NCBI GenBank assembly: GCA_023430685.1
Contig: JAEYZH010000170.1
Span: 1 to 31,623, forward strand
Direction of reading: 5' to 3'
Source: Pseudomonadota bacterium
GTDB lineage: Bacteria > Pseudomonadota > Gammaproteobacteria > Xanthomonadales > Rhodanobacteraceae
DNA: 31,623 nt
Position numbers and translations under genes: made by a program. Positions 10,424-17,792 of this stretch are shown here, piece by piece (within the stretch, counting starts at the first letter, position 1; every line of letters begins with the position of its first letter). Below the pieces are notes generated by a model. It searched no databases. It saw nothing but the letters and a program-made list of their open reading frames with translations, and was not told the origin of the DNA.

Positions 10424-10545
10424 GTGATTGGTGATTCGTGATTGGCGATCGATGGTTCAAGAAAGCGGTCGCGGGATTCGAAGGTGTCGCGGATCGGATT
10501 CGGAGCGGATCTGCTCCCACGAATCACGAATCACGAATCACCAAT
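10424..10545. repeat. Heptad inverted-arm element, groES/groEL junction (GTGATTN class)
   Basis: The left arm holds four 7-base units starting at 10424, 10431, 10438 and 10445 (GTGATTG, GTGATTC, GTGATTG, GCGATCG). The right arm holds four units at 10518, 10525, 10532 and 10539 (CACGAAT three times, then CACCAAT). Bases 10426-10443 are an 18-bp perfect inverted match of 10529-10546. The inner segment is 66 bases (10452-10517) with no convincing gene. In groES-to-groEL order the element begins about 10 bases after the groES stop and ends 12 bases before the groEL ATG, where a GGAG ribosome site remains. Confidence 0.85.
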
Positions 10546-10555
10546 CCCGGCTCGA

Positions 10556-10846
10556 TCACTTCTCGATGACCGCGATCAGGTCTTCTTCGCGCATGACGAG
10601 CAGTTCGTCGCCGTCGACCTTGACCTCGGTACCGGAGTACTTGCCGAACAGCACGATGTCGCCGACCTTGACCGCCATCGGACGGACCTTGCCGTCTTCC
10701 TGGATCTTGCCGGTGCCGGCGGCGAGGACTTCGCCCTTGATCGGCTTTTCGGCAGCGGCGTCGGGGATCACGATGCCGCCGGCCGACTTGGTCTCGGCTT
10801 CCAGGCGCTTGATGATCACGCGGTCGTGCAACGGGCGAAGCTTCAT
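10556..10846 (-). CDS. groES: Co-chaperonin GroES (10 kDa)
   Basis: The product is 96 residues, normal for the family. It begins MKLRPLHDRVIIKRLEAETKS and contains the mobile loop TKSAGGIVIPDAAAEKP that binds GroEL, then GEVLAAGTGKIQEDGK, VGDIVLFGKYSGTEVKVDG and the C-terminal strand ELLVMREEDLIAVIE. It caps the GroEL ring in the cytoplasm. The start at 10846 is preceded by a GGAG sequence (ACGGAGACACCC); the in-frame extension to 11029 runs through the operator and is not coding. It is the first gene of the groES-groEL operon, behind a CIRCE operator. Confidence 0.99.
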   Translation of the reverse strand: MKLRPLHDRVIIKRLEAETKSAGGIVIPDAAAEKPIKGEVLAAGTGKIQEDGKVRPMAVKVGDIVLFGKYSGTEVKVDGDELLVMREEDLIAVIEK

Positions 10847-10893
10847 GGGTGTCTCCGTCAAGAGGTTGATAGTGAAGGGTTTTGCAAGTCTTG

Positions 10894-10920
10894 TTAGCAC
10901 TTGCCAGTGCTGAGTGCCAA
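10894..10920 (-). promoter_or_regulatory. CIRCE operator (HrcA site) of groES-groEL
   Basis: TTAGCACTT, nine bases, GAGTGCCAA matches the CIRCE consensus TTAGCACTC-N9-GAGTGCTAA at 16 of 18 arm positions. It lies about 50 bases upstream of the groES start. On the minus strand TTGGCA (10920-10915) could be a -35 element with TAACAA 18 bases on as a weak -10, so the operator would overlap the promoter. HrcA repression of chaperonin genes through CIRCE is established; the hrcA gene is not in this window. Confidence 0.9.
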
Positions 10921-10937
10921 GTTTAAGGCGAAGCGAC

Positions 10938-11008
10938 CCCCTTGCGGAAGGGGTGGGCGGCGCCCGGTGCCTCACAGATGGATGCCCGAAGCCCCCGTTC
11001 AAGGGGGC
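10938..11008. other. Two G+C hairpins in the groES/nuclease divergent region
   Basis: CCCCTT-GCGG-AAGGGG (10938-10953) and GCCCCC-GTTCAA-GGGGGC (10991-11008) are perfect 6-bp stems. Neither is followed by a T-run on either strand, so they do not look like intrinsic terminators. They lie upstream of both promoters; their role is unknown. Confidence 0.4.
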
Positions 11009-11016
11009 GCGCTCAC

Positions 11017-11045
11017 TCGGAACCGTCATCAGGCTCGGCTATAGT
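11017..11045 (+). promoter_or_regulatory. Putative promoter of the secreted nuclease gene
   Basis: TATAGT at 11040-11045 is a good -10 match; TCGGAA at 11017-11022, 17 bases upstream, is a weak -35. The ATG at 11100 is 55 bases downstream and has GGGGGA as ribosome site. It faces away from groES. Confidence 0.45.
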
Positions 11046-11099
11046 CGGCGGTTGGGGTCCGCGGCACGGGGTCCGGACCGAAGCTGGGGGATCCACCGA

Positions 11100-13319
11100 A
11101 TGCGTATCCAACGAGGTGCCTTCGGCACCGCGCTGTCGATTTTCCTTGCCTGCGCCGCGCAGCCTGCGCTGGCGCAGTATGTCTCGCTGGTCGGCGGGAC
11201 CCCGCCGGTGCAGGACTTCGGCACGCTTGCTGCGACCGGCACCAGCGATGCACTGCCGGACGGCTGGAGCCTGTTCGAGAGCGACACCAACGCGAACACG
11301 ACCTATGTCGCCGACAACGGCGGCGTGAACTCCGGCAACACCTACAGCTACGGCGCGAACGGCAGCGGCGAGCGCGCGTTCGGCATGTTGCGCTCGGGTT
11401 CGCTGGTGCCGCTGATCGGCGCGCGGCTGCGCAACGACACCGCGCTCGTGCTCAGCGAAATCGCGGTGGCGTACACGGGCGAGCAGTGGCGCCTCGGCGT
11501 CGCCGGACGCAGCGACCGCCTCGACTTCCAGTACAGCCTCGATGCGACCTCGCTCGGCGGCACCGGCACCTGGATCGATGTCGATGCGCTCGACTTCACC
11601 TCGCCGAACACCGGCGCGGCGCCGGGTGCGCTCGACGGCAATGCGCCGGCGAACCGCGCCGCGGTCAGCGCGTCGATCACGGGCCTCGCGCTCGCGCCGT
11701 CGGCGACGCTGTGGGTGCGCTGGGTCGATGCCGACATTTCCGGCGCGGAAGACGGCCTCGCGATCGACGACGTCGCCTTCGCGGTCGCCGGTGATCCACC
11801 GGTCGACCACCCGCCGGCCGTCGCGTCCACCACGCCTGCGAACGGCGCGTCCGGCGTCGCGCTCGATGCGAACCTCGTCGTGGCCTTCAGCGAGGCGGTC
11901 ACGACGACCGGCCCATGGTTCGTGCTGAACTGCACCGACAGCGGCGCGCACTCCGCGGTGGTCAGCGGCGGTCCGACCAGCTACACCCTGACGCCCTCGC
12001 CCGCGTTCGCGGCCGACGAGAGCTGCACCTGGACGATCATCGCAGCCGCGATCACCGACAACGACGGCACGCCGGACCATCCGGCCGCCGACACCGTCGT
12101 GGTGTTCCAGACGCGCGATCCTGCGACGACGCCGCCGACCGTGGTGTCGGTGACGCCGGCCGACGGCGCGACCAACGTGCCGCCCGCGAGCGACATCAAC
12201 GTGGTCTTCAGCGAAGCGGTCACGACCGCGACGGGCGCATTCGCACTTGCCTGCGACGCGGCACCGGTCGACCTCATCCAGACCGGCAGCGGCGCGCAGC
12301 GCACGCTGACCCCGGCAACATTGCTCGCGCAGGGCGCGGACTGCAGCTTCACGATCCTCGCGAGCGCGGTCACGAATGCGTGGGACGTGCCGCTCGCGGC
12401 AAACGTGACGATCACGTTCGAAATCGGCGCCGGCACCGGCGCGTATTACGACGCGGTCAACACCGCGAGTCCCGAACAGTTGCGCTGCTCGCTGCACCGG
12501 ACGATCCGCGGCCACACCGCGTACCCGTACAGCGGCTCGGGCACCAACACCTGGACGATCCTCGAACTCGCGCAGGCGAATCCGTCGAATCCGAACCAGA
12601 TCATCGACGTGTATCGCAACCGCTTGTACACCGCGGTGTCCGACCGCGCCGGCACCGGCTCGGGCATCACCTACAACCGCGAGCACACCTGGCCGAATTC
12701 GCTCGGCTTCCCGAGCCAGACCGGCAACCTCGGCCTGCCGAACGCGCCGTACACGGACACGCACATGCTGTGGCTGTCGGATACGCAGTACAACGCCGAT
12801 CGCGGCAACAAGCCGTTCGCGAACTGCGACAGCGGTTGCGGCGAACGACCGACCGAAGCGAACGGCGGCGTCGGCGGTGGCGGCGGCGGCGATTCGAACT
12901 GGGTGCGCTCGCCCGATGGCAACCAAGGCTCTTTCGAGAGCTGGGACCATCGCAAGGGCGAGATGGCGCGCGCGATCTTCTACATGGCGATCCGCTACGA
13001 AGGCGGCGTCGATCCGGTCAGCGGCCAGAACGAGCCGCAGCTCGAACTCACCGACGTGCGCGCGCAGATCATCGGCATGAACGACTACACGCAGACCGCC
13101 TACATGGGCCTGCTCGCCGACCTGCTGGCCTGGCACCTCGCCGATCCGCCCGACGCGGATGAAATCGCGCGCAACGACTTGATCCAGACGTTCCAGGGCA
13201 ACCGCAATCCGTTCGTCGACCATCCCGAATGGGCGACACGCGCGCTGTTCGAATCCTCGAATCCGCCGGTGTGCGAACTGCCGGACAACGATTCGATCTT
13301 CGCGGACGGGTTCGAATAG
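11100..13319 (+). CDS. Secreted endonuclease I family nuclease with two Ig-like domains
   Basis: The product is 739 residues. A signal peptide (MRIQRGAFGTALSIFLACAAQPALAQ) is followed by an N-terminal beta domain to about residue 235, then two Big_5-type Ig domains (VASTTPANGASGVALDANLVVAFSE and VSVTPADGATNVPPASDINVVFSE). The endonuclease I domain runs from about 445 (YYDAVNTASPEQLRCSL) to 715. Its signature is YNREHTWPNS with the presumed catalytic His529; TDTHMLWLSDTQYNADRGNKPF and MARAIFYMAIRY follow. A glycine run (GGVGGGGGGDSNW) interrupts the domain. The C-terminus is DNDSIFADGFE, shared with the protein at 1950-4073. It likely cleaves extracellular DNA or RNA. The start at 11100 was chosen for its signal peptide and ribosome site; the upstream frame is promoter sequence. 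It sits between groES and cutA, where I do not expect it from related genomes. Confidence 0.9.
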   Translation: MRIQRGAFGTALSIFLACAAQPALAQYVSLVGGTPPVQDFGTLAATGTSDALPDGWSLFESDTNANTTYVADNGGVNSGNTYSYGANGSGERAFGMLRSGSLVPLIGARLRNDTALVLSEIAVAYTGEQWRLGVAGRSDRLDFQYSLDATSLGGTGTWIDVDALDFTSPNTGAAPGALDGNAPANRAAVSASITGLALAPSATLWVRWVDADISGAEDGLAIDDVAFAVAGDPPVDHPPAVASTTPANGASGVALDANLVVAFSEAVTTTGPWFVLNCTDSGAHSAVVSGGPTSYTLTPSPAFAADESCTWTIIAAAITDNDGTPDHPAADTVVVFQTRDPATTPPTVVSVTPADGATNVPPASDINVVFSEAVTTATGAFALACDAAPVDLIQTGSGAQRTLTPATLLAQGADCSFTILASAVTNAWDVPLAANVTITFEIGAGTGAYYDAVNTASPEQLRCSLHRTIRGHTAYPYSGSGTNTWTILELAQANPSNPNQIIDVYRNRLYTAVSDRAGTGSGITYNREHTWPNSLGFPSQTGNLGLPNAPYTDTHMLWLSDTQYNADRGNKPFANCDSGCGERPTEANGGVGGGGGGDSNWVRSPDGNQGSFESWDHRKGEMARAIFYMAIRYEGGVDPVSGQNEPQLELTDVRAQIIGMNDYTQTAYMGLLADLLAWHLADPPDADEIARNDLIQTFQGNRNPFVDHPEWATRALFESSNPPVCELPDNDSIFADGFE

Positions 13320-13335
13320 GGCGCGCAAGAAGCAA

Positions 13336-13412
13336 GAGCGCCGGCCGGCCTGCGGCCGTCCAGCCTACGGCTCGTGAACTCGTAGGCTGGACGCGCGCAG
13401 CGCGGCCGGCTC
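13336..13412. repeat. REP family 2, two inverted copies
   Basis: A minus-oriented copy (AGAGCGCCGGCC...CCAGCCTAC, 13336-13368) and a plus-oriented copy (GTAGGCTGGACGCGCG..., from 13382) lie head to head 13 bases apart, starting 17 bases after the nuclease stop codon. The GCCGG core and GTAG head match the arrays at 8360 and 20580. Confidence 0.8.
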
Positions 13413-13508
13413 GAGCCGCCGCGTGGTGGAAGGCGCCGTCCGGGCAGTGCATGAAGCCCGGGGCTCCCGCCTGTGCGAACATGGAAGACCCGCGCAAGCC
13501 CGTCGTCC

Positions 13509-13829
13509 ATGTCCGTCGTCGTCGTCCACTGCAGTTGTCCCGACCTGCCGAGCGCCGCGCGCATCGCGCAGGCGCTGGTCGACGAGCGCCTCGCCGCCTG
13601 CGTGCAGGCGCTGCCCGGGATCGCGTCGACCTACCGCTGGCAGGGCACGGTGCAGCGCGCCGACGAGGTGTTGCTGCTGATCAAGACCACGCGCGAGCGC
13701 GTCGCCGCGATCGAAGCGCGGCTCCCGCACTTGCATCCGTACGATCTGCCCGAACTGATCGTGCTCGAAGCAGCCGGCGGCCTGCGCGGCTACCTCGACT
13801 GGGTCGAGGCCGAATCCACGCCCGCGTGA
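13509..13829 (+). CDS. cutA: CutA1 divalent-ion tolerance protein
   Basis: The product is 106 residues, normal for CutA1. It starts MSVVVVHCSCPDLPSAARIA, followed by LVDERLAACVQALPGIASTYRWQG, DEVLLLIKTTRERVAAIEARL, HPYDLPELIVLEAAGGLRGYLDW. This is the trimeric ferredoxin-like CutA fold; genetics in E. coli linked it to copper tolerance, but its biochemical role is unsettled. The start at 13509 fits the family N-terminus; an in-frame ATG at 13473 would add 12 residues. It stands 70 bases upstream of dsbD on the same strand, an arrangement also seen in E. coli (cutA-dsbD). Confidence 0.96.
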   Translation: MSVVVVHCSCPDLPSAARIAQALVDERLAACVQALPGIASTYRWQGTVQRADEVLLLIKTTRERVAAIEARLPHLHPYDLPELIVLEAAGGLRGYLDWVEAESTPA

Positions 13830-13899
13830 ACGTCCTGCAATCGACGCGGTCCAAGCGCGGTCCCTTCCGCGCCGCACCCGCCTTCCGGAGCCTTGTCCG

Positions 13900-16125
13900 A
13901 TGCGCCACCTGATCGCCTGCCTGTTCGCCCTCCTCGTCGCCAGCGGCGTCGCTCGCGCGCAAGAAGACGAGCTGCTGCCGGTCGAACAGGCGTTCGCACT
14001 GAGCGCGCGCATCGACGAGCCCGGCGTCGTCTCGCTGCACTGGGAGATCGCGCCCGACTACTACCTGTACCGCTCGCGCATCAAGGCGAAGACGACGCAG
14101 GCGGGTGTCGCGCTCGGAGAGATCGCCCTGCCCGCGGGCGAGCGCAAGAACGACGAGTTCCTCGGCGATGTCGAGGTCTACCACCATGCGGTCGACGCGC
14201 GCCTGCCGTACACGCTCGATGATCCGGCTGCGACGACGCTGACGGTCACCGTCACCGCGCAGGGATGCCACGAAGTCGATCCGAAGATCTGCTATCCGCC
14301 GCATCCGACCAAACTGACGCTGGACCTTCCTGCCGCCAGCGCGTCCACGGTCGCGACGACACCCGCGCTGGGGAACGGCACGTCGACGCCGCTGATCCAG
14401 CTCGGTGGCAACGGTTCCGCCGGCGCGGCCGATGCGGCGCCATTGCCGGCCGAGCAGGCGTTCGTGTTCGAGGCGATCGCATCGGGCCCGACCGGCCTGC
14501 TCGCGCGCTGGACCATGCCCAAGGGCTACTACCTGTATCGCGATCGCAGCACCGTCACGCTCACTCAGGGCGACGGCGTGCGACTCGGCGCTCCGCAGTG
14601 GCCCGAAGGCGTCGACCACACCGACGAGCACTTCGGTACCGTGAAGGTCTACTTCGACCAGGTCGAACTGCCGATCGCGCTCGCGCGCAGCAACGGCGAA
14701 CCGCAGCGCGTGACCGTGCACGCCGAATACCAGGGCTGCCAGGACAACGGGCTCTGCTACCCGGTCATGCAGAAGGACATCGTGGTCGAACTGCCGGCCG
14801 CGAGCGCCGAGCAGCTCGCCGCCGCGAATGCATCCTTCGTCGCGCCATCCGAACCCGGCGCAGCCTCCACCACGGCGGCGCCCTCGCCCCTCGCCCCTCG
14901 GCCCTCGCCGCTCGGCATCCTCGGCGCGCTGCTGCTCGCGCTCGGTGGCGGACTGATCCTCAACCTGATGCCGTGCGTGTTGCCGGTGCTTTCGCTCAAG
15001 GTACTCGGGCTCGCGCAAAGCGGCGAGAGCCCTGCGAAGGCACGCACGCATGCGCTCTGGTACACCGCCGGCGTGCTGGTCGCGTTCGCCGCGGTCGGCC
15101 TCGCGGTCGTCGGGCTGCGCGCGGCGGGCGCCGCGCTCGGCTGGGGCTTCCAGTTGCAGCAGCCGGTGTTCGTCGCACTGCTCGTCTACGTGCTGTTCGC
15201 GATCGGCCTGTCGTTGTCGGGCGTATTCAACTTCGGCGCCGGGCTCGCAGGTGCGGGTCAGGGACTCGCCTCGCGCAGCGGCGCCGCCGGCGACTTCTTC
15301 ACCGGCGTGCTCGCGGTCGTCGTTGCGAGCCCGTGCACGGCGCCGTTCATGGGCACCGCGCTCGCGTATGCGTTCGCTTCGTCGTCGTGGGTCGCGTTGC
15401 TCGTGTTCCTCGCGCTCGGACTCGGCCTCGCGCTGCCGTTCCTGCTCGTCGGCTTCATTCCCGCGCTCGCGTCGCGCCTGCCGCGGCCCGGCGCGTGGAT
15501 GGAAACGCTCAAGCAGTTCCTCGCATTCCCGATGTACCTGACCGCGGTGTGGCTGGTCTGGGTGCTCGGCAACCAGCGCGGCATCGACGCGGTGGCATGG
15601 GTGCTGGTCGGCGCGACCGCGCTCGCACTCGGGCTCTGGTGGTGGGAGCGCAGCCGCTATCGTGGCGGTCCGCTGCGGCGCGTGTTCGCGGTGATCGTGA
15701 TGCTCGCTGCGCTGGTGCCGCTGCTGCAGGTCACGCGCATCGCGCCGCCCGCGCAGGCGCAGTCGACCGCGAGCGACCAGTGGGTGCCCTACTCGGCCGA
15801 GCGCCTCGCGAGCCTGCGCGCCGAAGGGCGCGCGGTATTCGTCGACATGACCGCCGACTGGTGCGTCACCTGCAAGGTCAACGAGCGCGCGGTGCTGCAT
15901 ACCGATCGCTTCCGCGAGCTCGTCGAGCGCACCGATACCGTCTTGATGCAGGGCGACTGGACCAACGTCGATCCGGAGATCAGCGCGTTCCTCAAGGAGT
16001 ACCAATCGGTCGGCGTGCCGCTGTACGTGATGTTCCCCGCGGGCTCGGATTCGGCAGGCATCAAGCTGCCGACCGTGCTCACGTTCGGCATCGTCGAACA
16101 GGCCCTGGCGGGTCGCGCGGACTGA
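13900..16125 (+). CDS. dsbD: Thiol:disulfide interchange protein DsbD with two alpha-like domains
   Basis: The product is 741 residues, longer than the E. coli protein (about 565). A signal peptide (1-20) is followed by two DsbD-alpha-like domains in tandem: 22-145 (DYYLYRSR, Cys123/Cys131 as CHEVDPKIC) and 181-300 (GYYLYRDR, Cys280/Cys286 as CQDNGLC). The second keeps the C-x5-C spacing of E. coli nDsbD (Cys103/109); the first has C-x7-C. The membrane beta domain (about 337-612) contains Cys359 (MPCVLP) and Cys479 (SPCTAP). The C-terminal thioredoxin gamma domain has WCVTCK (Cys655/Cys658). It carries electrons from cytoplasmic thioredoxin to periplasmic partners. The linker at 327-338 is encoded by a 7-base repeat array. 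A TlpA-like gene follows four bases after the stop. Confidence 0.96.
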   Translation: MRHLIACLFALLVASGVARAQEDELLPVEQAFALSARIDEPGVVSLHWEIAPDYYLYRSRIKAKTTQAGVALGEIALPAGERKNDEFLGDVEVYHHAVDARLPYTLDDPAATTLTVTVTAQGCHEVDPKICYPPHPTKLTLDLPAASASTVATTPALGNGTSTPLIQLGGNGSAGAADAAPLPAEQAFVFEAIASGPTGLLARWTMPKGYYLYRDRSTVTLTQGDGVRLGAPQWPEGVDHTDEHFGTVKVYFDQVELPIALARSNGEPQRVTVHAEYQGCQDNGLCYPVMQKDIVVELPAASAEQLAAANASFVAPSEPGAASTTAAPSPLAPRPSPLGILGALLLALGGGLILNLMPCVLPVLSLKVLGLAQSGESPAKARTHALWYTAGVLVAFAAVGLAVVGLRAAGAALGWGFQLQQPVFVALLVYVLFAIGLSLSGVFNFGAGLAGAGQGLASRSGAAGDFFTGVLAVVVASPCTAPFMGTALAYAFASSSWVALLVFLALGLGLALPFLLVGFIPALASRLPRPGAWMETLKQFLAFPMYLTAVWLVWVLGNQRGIDAVAWVLVGATALALGLWWWERSRYRGGPLRRVFAVIVMLAALVPLLQVTRIAPPAQAQSTASDQWVPYSAERLASLRAEGRAVFVDMTADWCVTCKVNERAVLHTDRFRELVERTDTVLMQGDWTNVDPEISAFLKEYQSVGVPLYVMFPAGSDSAGIKLPTVLTFGIVEQALAGRAD
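14881..14915 (+). repeat. In-frame heptad array (CCCTCGN) inside dsbD
   Basis: Five consecutive 7-base units start at 14881, 14888, 14895, 14902 and 14909 (CCCTCGC, CCCTCGC, CCCTCGG, CCCTCGC, CGCTCGG). They encode the Pro-rich linker PSPLAPRPSPLG just before the first membrane helix of the beta domain. I see no inverted partner arm nearby. Confidence 0.75.
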
Positions 16126-16129
16126 CCCC

Positions 16130-16675
16130 GTGCTCGATCGCCGCCACCTGCTCGTCGTTGCGCTCGCGATCGCCGGCGCGACCGCGGGCCTGTTCGTCGG
16201 CCGCATGCTGCGTCCGGACCCGCGCGCCGCACTCGACGCGGTGCCCGCGAGCGCGCCGGATCGCCTGCCGGCCGCGACGTCGCTGCCCGACACCGAAGGG
16301 CGCGCGCAGTCCCTCGCGCAGTGGGACGGGCGCCTCGTGCTGCTCAACTTCTGGGCCAGCTGGTGCGCGCCCTGCATCGAGGAAATGCCGCTGCTCGACC
16401 GCTTCCAGCAACGCCATGCGGCGCGCGGGCTGCAGGTGGTCGGCATCGCGAGCGAAGCGGCCGGGCCCACGCGCGACTTCCTCGCCGCGCACCCGGTCGC
16501 CTATCCGATCCTCGTCGACGATCCCGAACGCGGCGACCTTTCGCGCACGCTCGGCAACCAGCACGGCGTGCTGCCGTACTCGCTGCTGGTCGGTCGCGAT
16601 GGGCGCATCCTTGCGCGGCATGCGGGGAATTTCACCGAGGACAGCCTCGAGCGCTGGGTGCTGCCACATCTCTAG
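16130..16675 (+). CDS. TlpA/ResA-like membrane-anchored thioredoxin
   Basis: The product is 181 residues from the GTG at 16130. The first 25 residues form an uncleaved signal anchor (DRRHLLVVALAIAGATAGLFVG) with no lipobox Cys. The thioredoxin fold follows with VLLNFWASWCAPCIEEMPLLD (Cys79, Cys82), the cis-Pro strand GVLPYSLLVGRDGRI, and ARHAGNF. TlpA/ResA-type proteins reduce periplasmic thiols, for example on apocytochromes or metallochaperones. The gene begins four bases after the dsbD stop, so the two are almost certainly co-translated and this protein is a plausible recipient of DsbD electrons. The substrate cannot be read from the sequence. Confidence 0.9.
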   Translation: MLDRRHLLVVALAIAGATAGLFVGRMLRPDPRAALDAVPASAPDRLPAATSLPDTEGRAQSLAQWDGRLVLLNFWASWCAPCIEEMPLLDRFQQRHAARGLQVVGIASEAAGPTRDFLAAHPVAYPILVDDPERGDLSRTLGNQHGVLPYSLLVGRDGRILARHAGNFTEDSLERWVLPHL

Positions 16676-16680
16676 CGAAG

Positions 16681-16712
16681 AGCGCCGGCCGACCTGTGGT
16701 CGTCCAGCCTAC
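16681..16712 (-). repeat. REP family 2, single copy
   Basis: Seen on the minus strand, GTAGGCTGGACGACCA followed by GGTCGGCCGGCGCT matches the family 2 unit. It begins five bases after the TlpA-like stop codon. Confidence 0.8.
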
Positions 16713-16827
16713 GAAACGCAGCGCGGCCTGCTCGCGCCCAACCAATTGAAACATCGCCAAACGTCGGCGAACTGGACAGAACGGCGCCCGTCCGCCAGAC
16801 TTGGCCTCCGCTTTTCGCGAGTGGCCG

Positions 16828-17268
16828 ATGGCCCGCATCCTCGTCCTGCACGGCCCCAACCTCAATCTGCTCGGGACGCGCGAGCCGGAGGTCTATGGCC
16901 GCACGACGCTCGCGGAGATCGATGCGGGGCTGGTCCGGCGCGCCCGCGAGGCCGGGCATGAGCTCGTGCACCTGCAATCCAACGCCGAGCACGAGCTCGT
17001 CGATCGCGTGCAGGCCGCGCGCTCGGACGGCACCGCGTTCATGCTGGTCAACCCGGCCGCGTTCACCCACACCTCGGTCGCGTTGCGCGACGCGCTCGCG
17101 GCGGTCGCGATCCCGTTCATCGAGGTGCACCTGTCCAATCCGCATGCGCGCGAACCGTTCCGGCACACGAGCTATTTCAGCGATCTCGCCTCGGGCATCG
17201 TCTGCGGTTGCGGCGCGCTCGGCTACGAGCTCGCGCTGACCGCGGCGTTGCAGCGACTTCAGCACTGA
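16828..17268 (+). CDS. aroQ: 3-dehydroquinate dehydratase, type II
   Basis: The product is 146 residues, normal for the type II enzyme. It begins MARILVLHGPNLNLLGTREP and has the catalytic Tyr23 in EVYG, the loop Arg18 (GTRE), QSNAEHELVDRVQ, LVNPAAFTHTSVALRDAL, and the catalytic His101 in EVHLSNPHAREPFRH. It forms 3-dehydroshikimate in the shikimate pathway, as a cytoplasmic dodecamer. The start at 16828 gives the conserved N-terminus; an earlier in-frame TTG at 16801 would add nine residues. It precedes accB by 53 bases, the familiar aroQ-accB-accC order of gammaproteobacteria. Confidence 0.97.
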   Translation: MARILVLHGPNLNLLGTREPEVYGRTTLAEIDAGLVRRAREAGHELVHLQSNAEHELVDRVQAARSDGTAFMLVNPAAFTHTSVALRDALAAVAIPFIEVHLSNPHAREPFRHTSYFSDLASGIVCGCGALGYELALTAALQRLQH

Positions 17269-17321
17269 CCCTTTCCCTTCGAGCCGACCCGCCGTCGCGG
17301 GCCGCCAACCGAGAAGCCACG

Positions 17322-17792
17322 ATGGACCTTCGCAAGATCAAGAAACTCATCGACCTGCTCGAGGAATCCAACCTCGCCGAACTCGAGATCAAGGAAGGCG
17401 AGGAAATCGTGCGCCTGTCGCGCCTGCCCAAGGGCATGGTCAGCACCCAGATGATGGCGCCGGCGCCGATGCATGCAGCCCCGGCGCGCAGCGAGGCGCC
17501 CGCGGCGTCCCCGCCCGCAGCCGAAAGCGCGGTCCCGGCCGGTCGCGACCTGCCGGACGGCCACGTGGTCAAGGCGCCGATGGTCGGCACCTTCTATGCG
17601 TCGGCCAATCCCGAGAGCCCGCCGTTCGCGAAGGTCGGCCAGGCGGTCAAGGCCGGCGACACCCTCGGCATCATCGAGGCGATGAAGATGTTCAACCAGA
17701 TCGAAGCCGACGCCACCGGCACCCTGCTCGCGATCCTCGTCAACAACGGCCAGCCCGTCGAATTCGACGAGCCGATGTTCGTCATAGGATGA
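17322..17792 (+). CDS. accB: Biotin carboxyl carrier protein of acetyl-CoA carboxylase
   Basis: The product is 156 residues. The N-terminal helix region (MDLRKIKKLIDLLEESNLAELEI) is followed by a Pro/Ala-rich linker (about 46-72) and the biotinyl domain with EAMKMFNQIEAD, Lys122 being the biotin site. APMVGTFYASANPESPPF is the thumb region of bacterial AccB. It carries biotin and CO2 between AccC and the carboxyltransferase in the first step of fatty-acid synthesis. The start at 17322 fits the family. Its stop codon overlaps the first heptad of the inserted element that separates it from accC. Confidence 0.98.
   Translation: MDLRKIKKLIDLLEESNLAELEIKEGEEIVRLSRLPKGMVSTQMMAPAPMHAAPARSEAPAASPPAAESAVPAGRDLPDGHVVKAPMVGTFYASANPESPPFAKVGQAVKAGDTLGIIEAMKMFNQIEADATGTLLAILVNNGQPVEFDEPMFVIG

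Noticed and set aside
10446..10466. Shared GTTCAAG just inside the left arms of the groES/groEL and accB/accC elements
   Set aside because: Seven bases is too short to show common descent of the inner segments, and the sequence after it differs.
10938..11008. G+C hairpins as terminators
   Set aside because: No T-run follows on either strand and they lie upstream of two divergent genes.
11013..13328. 771-codon minus-strand frame opposite the nuclease
   Set aside because: The nuclease has a signal peptide, a family motif and a ribosome site; the opposite frame is Arg/Val/Gly shadow sequence.
13681..16470. 929-codon minus-strand frame opposite dsbD and the TlpA-like gene
   Set aside because: It lies opposite two well-supported genes and consists of Arg/Gln/Glu/His-rich shadow sequence.
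16746..16790. Promoter for aroQ from TTGAAA
   Set aside because: No acceptable -10 hexamer lies 16-18 bases downstream.
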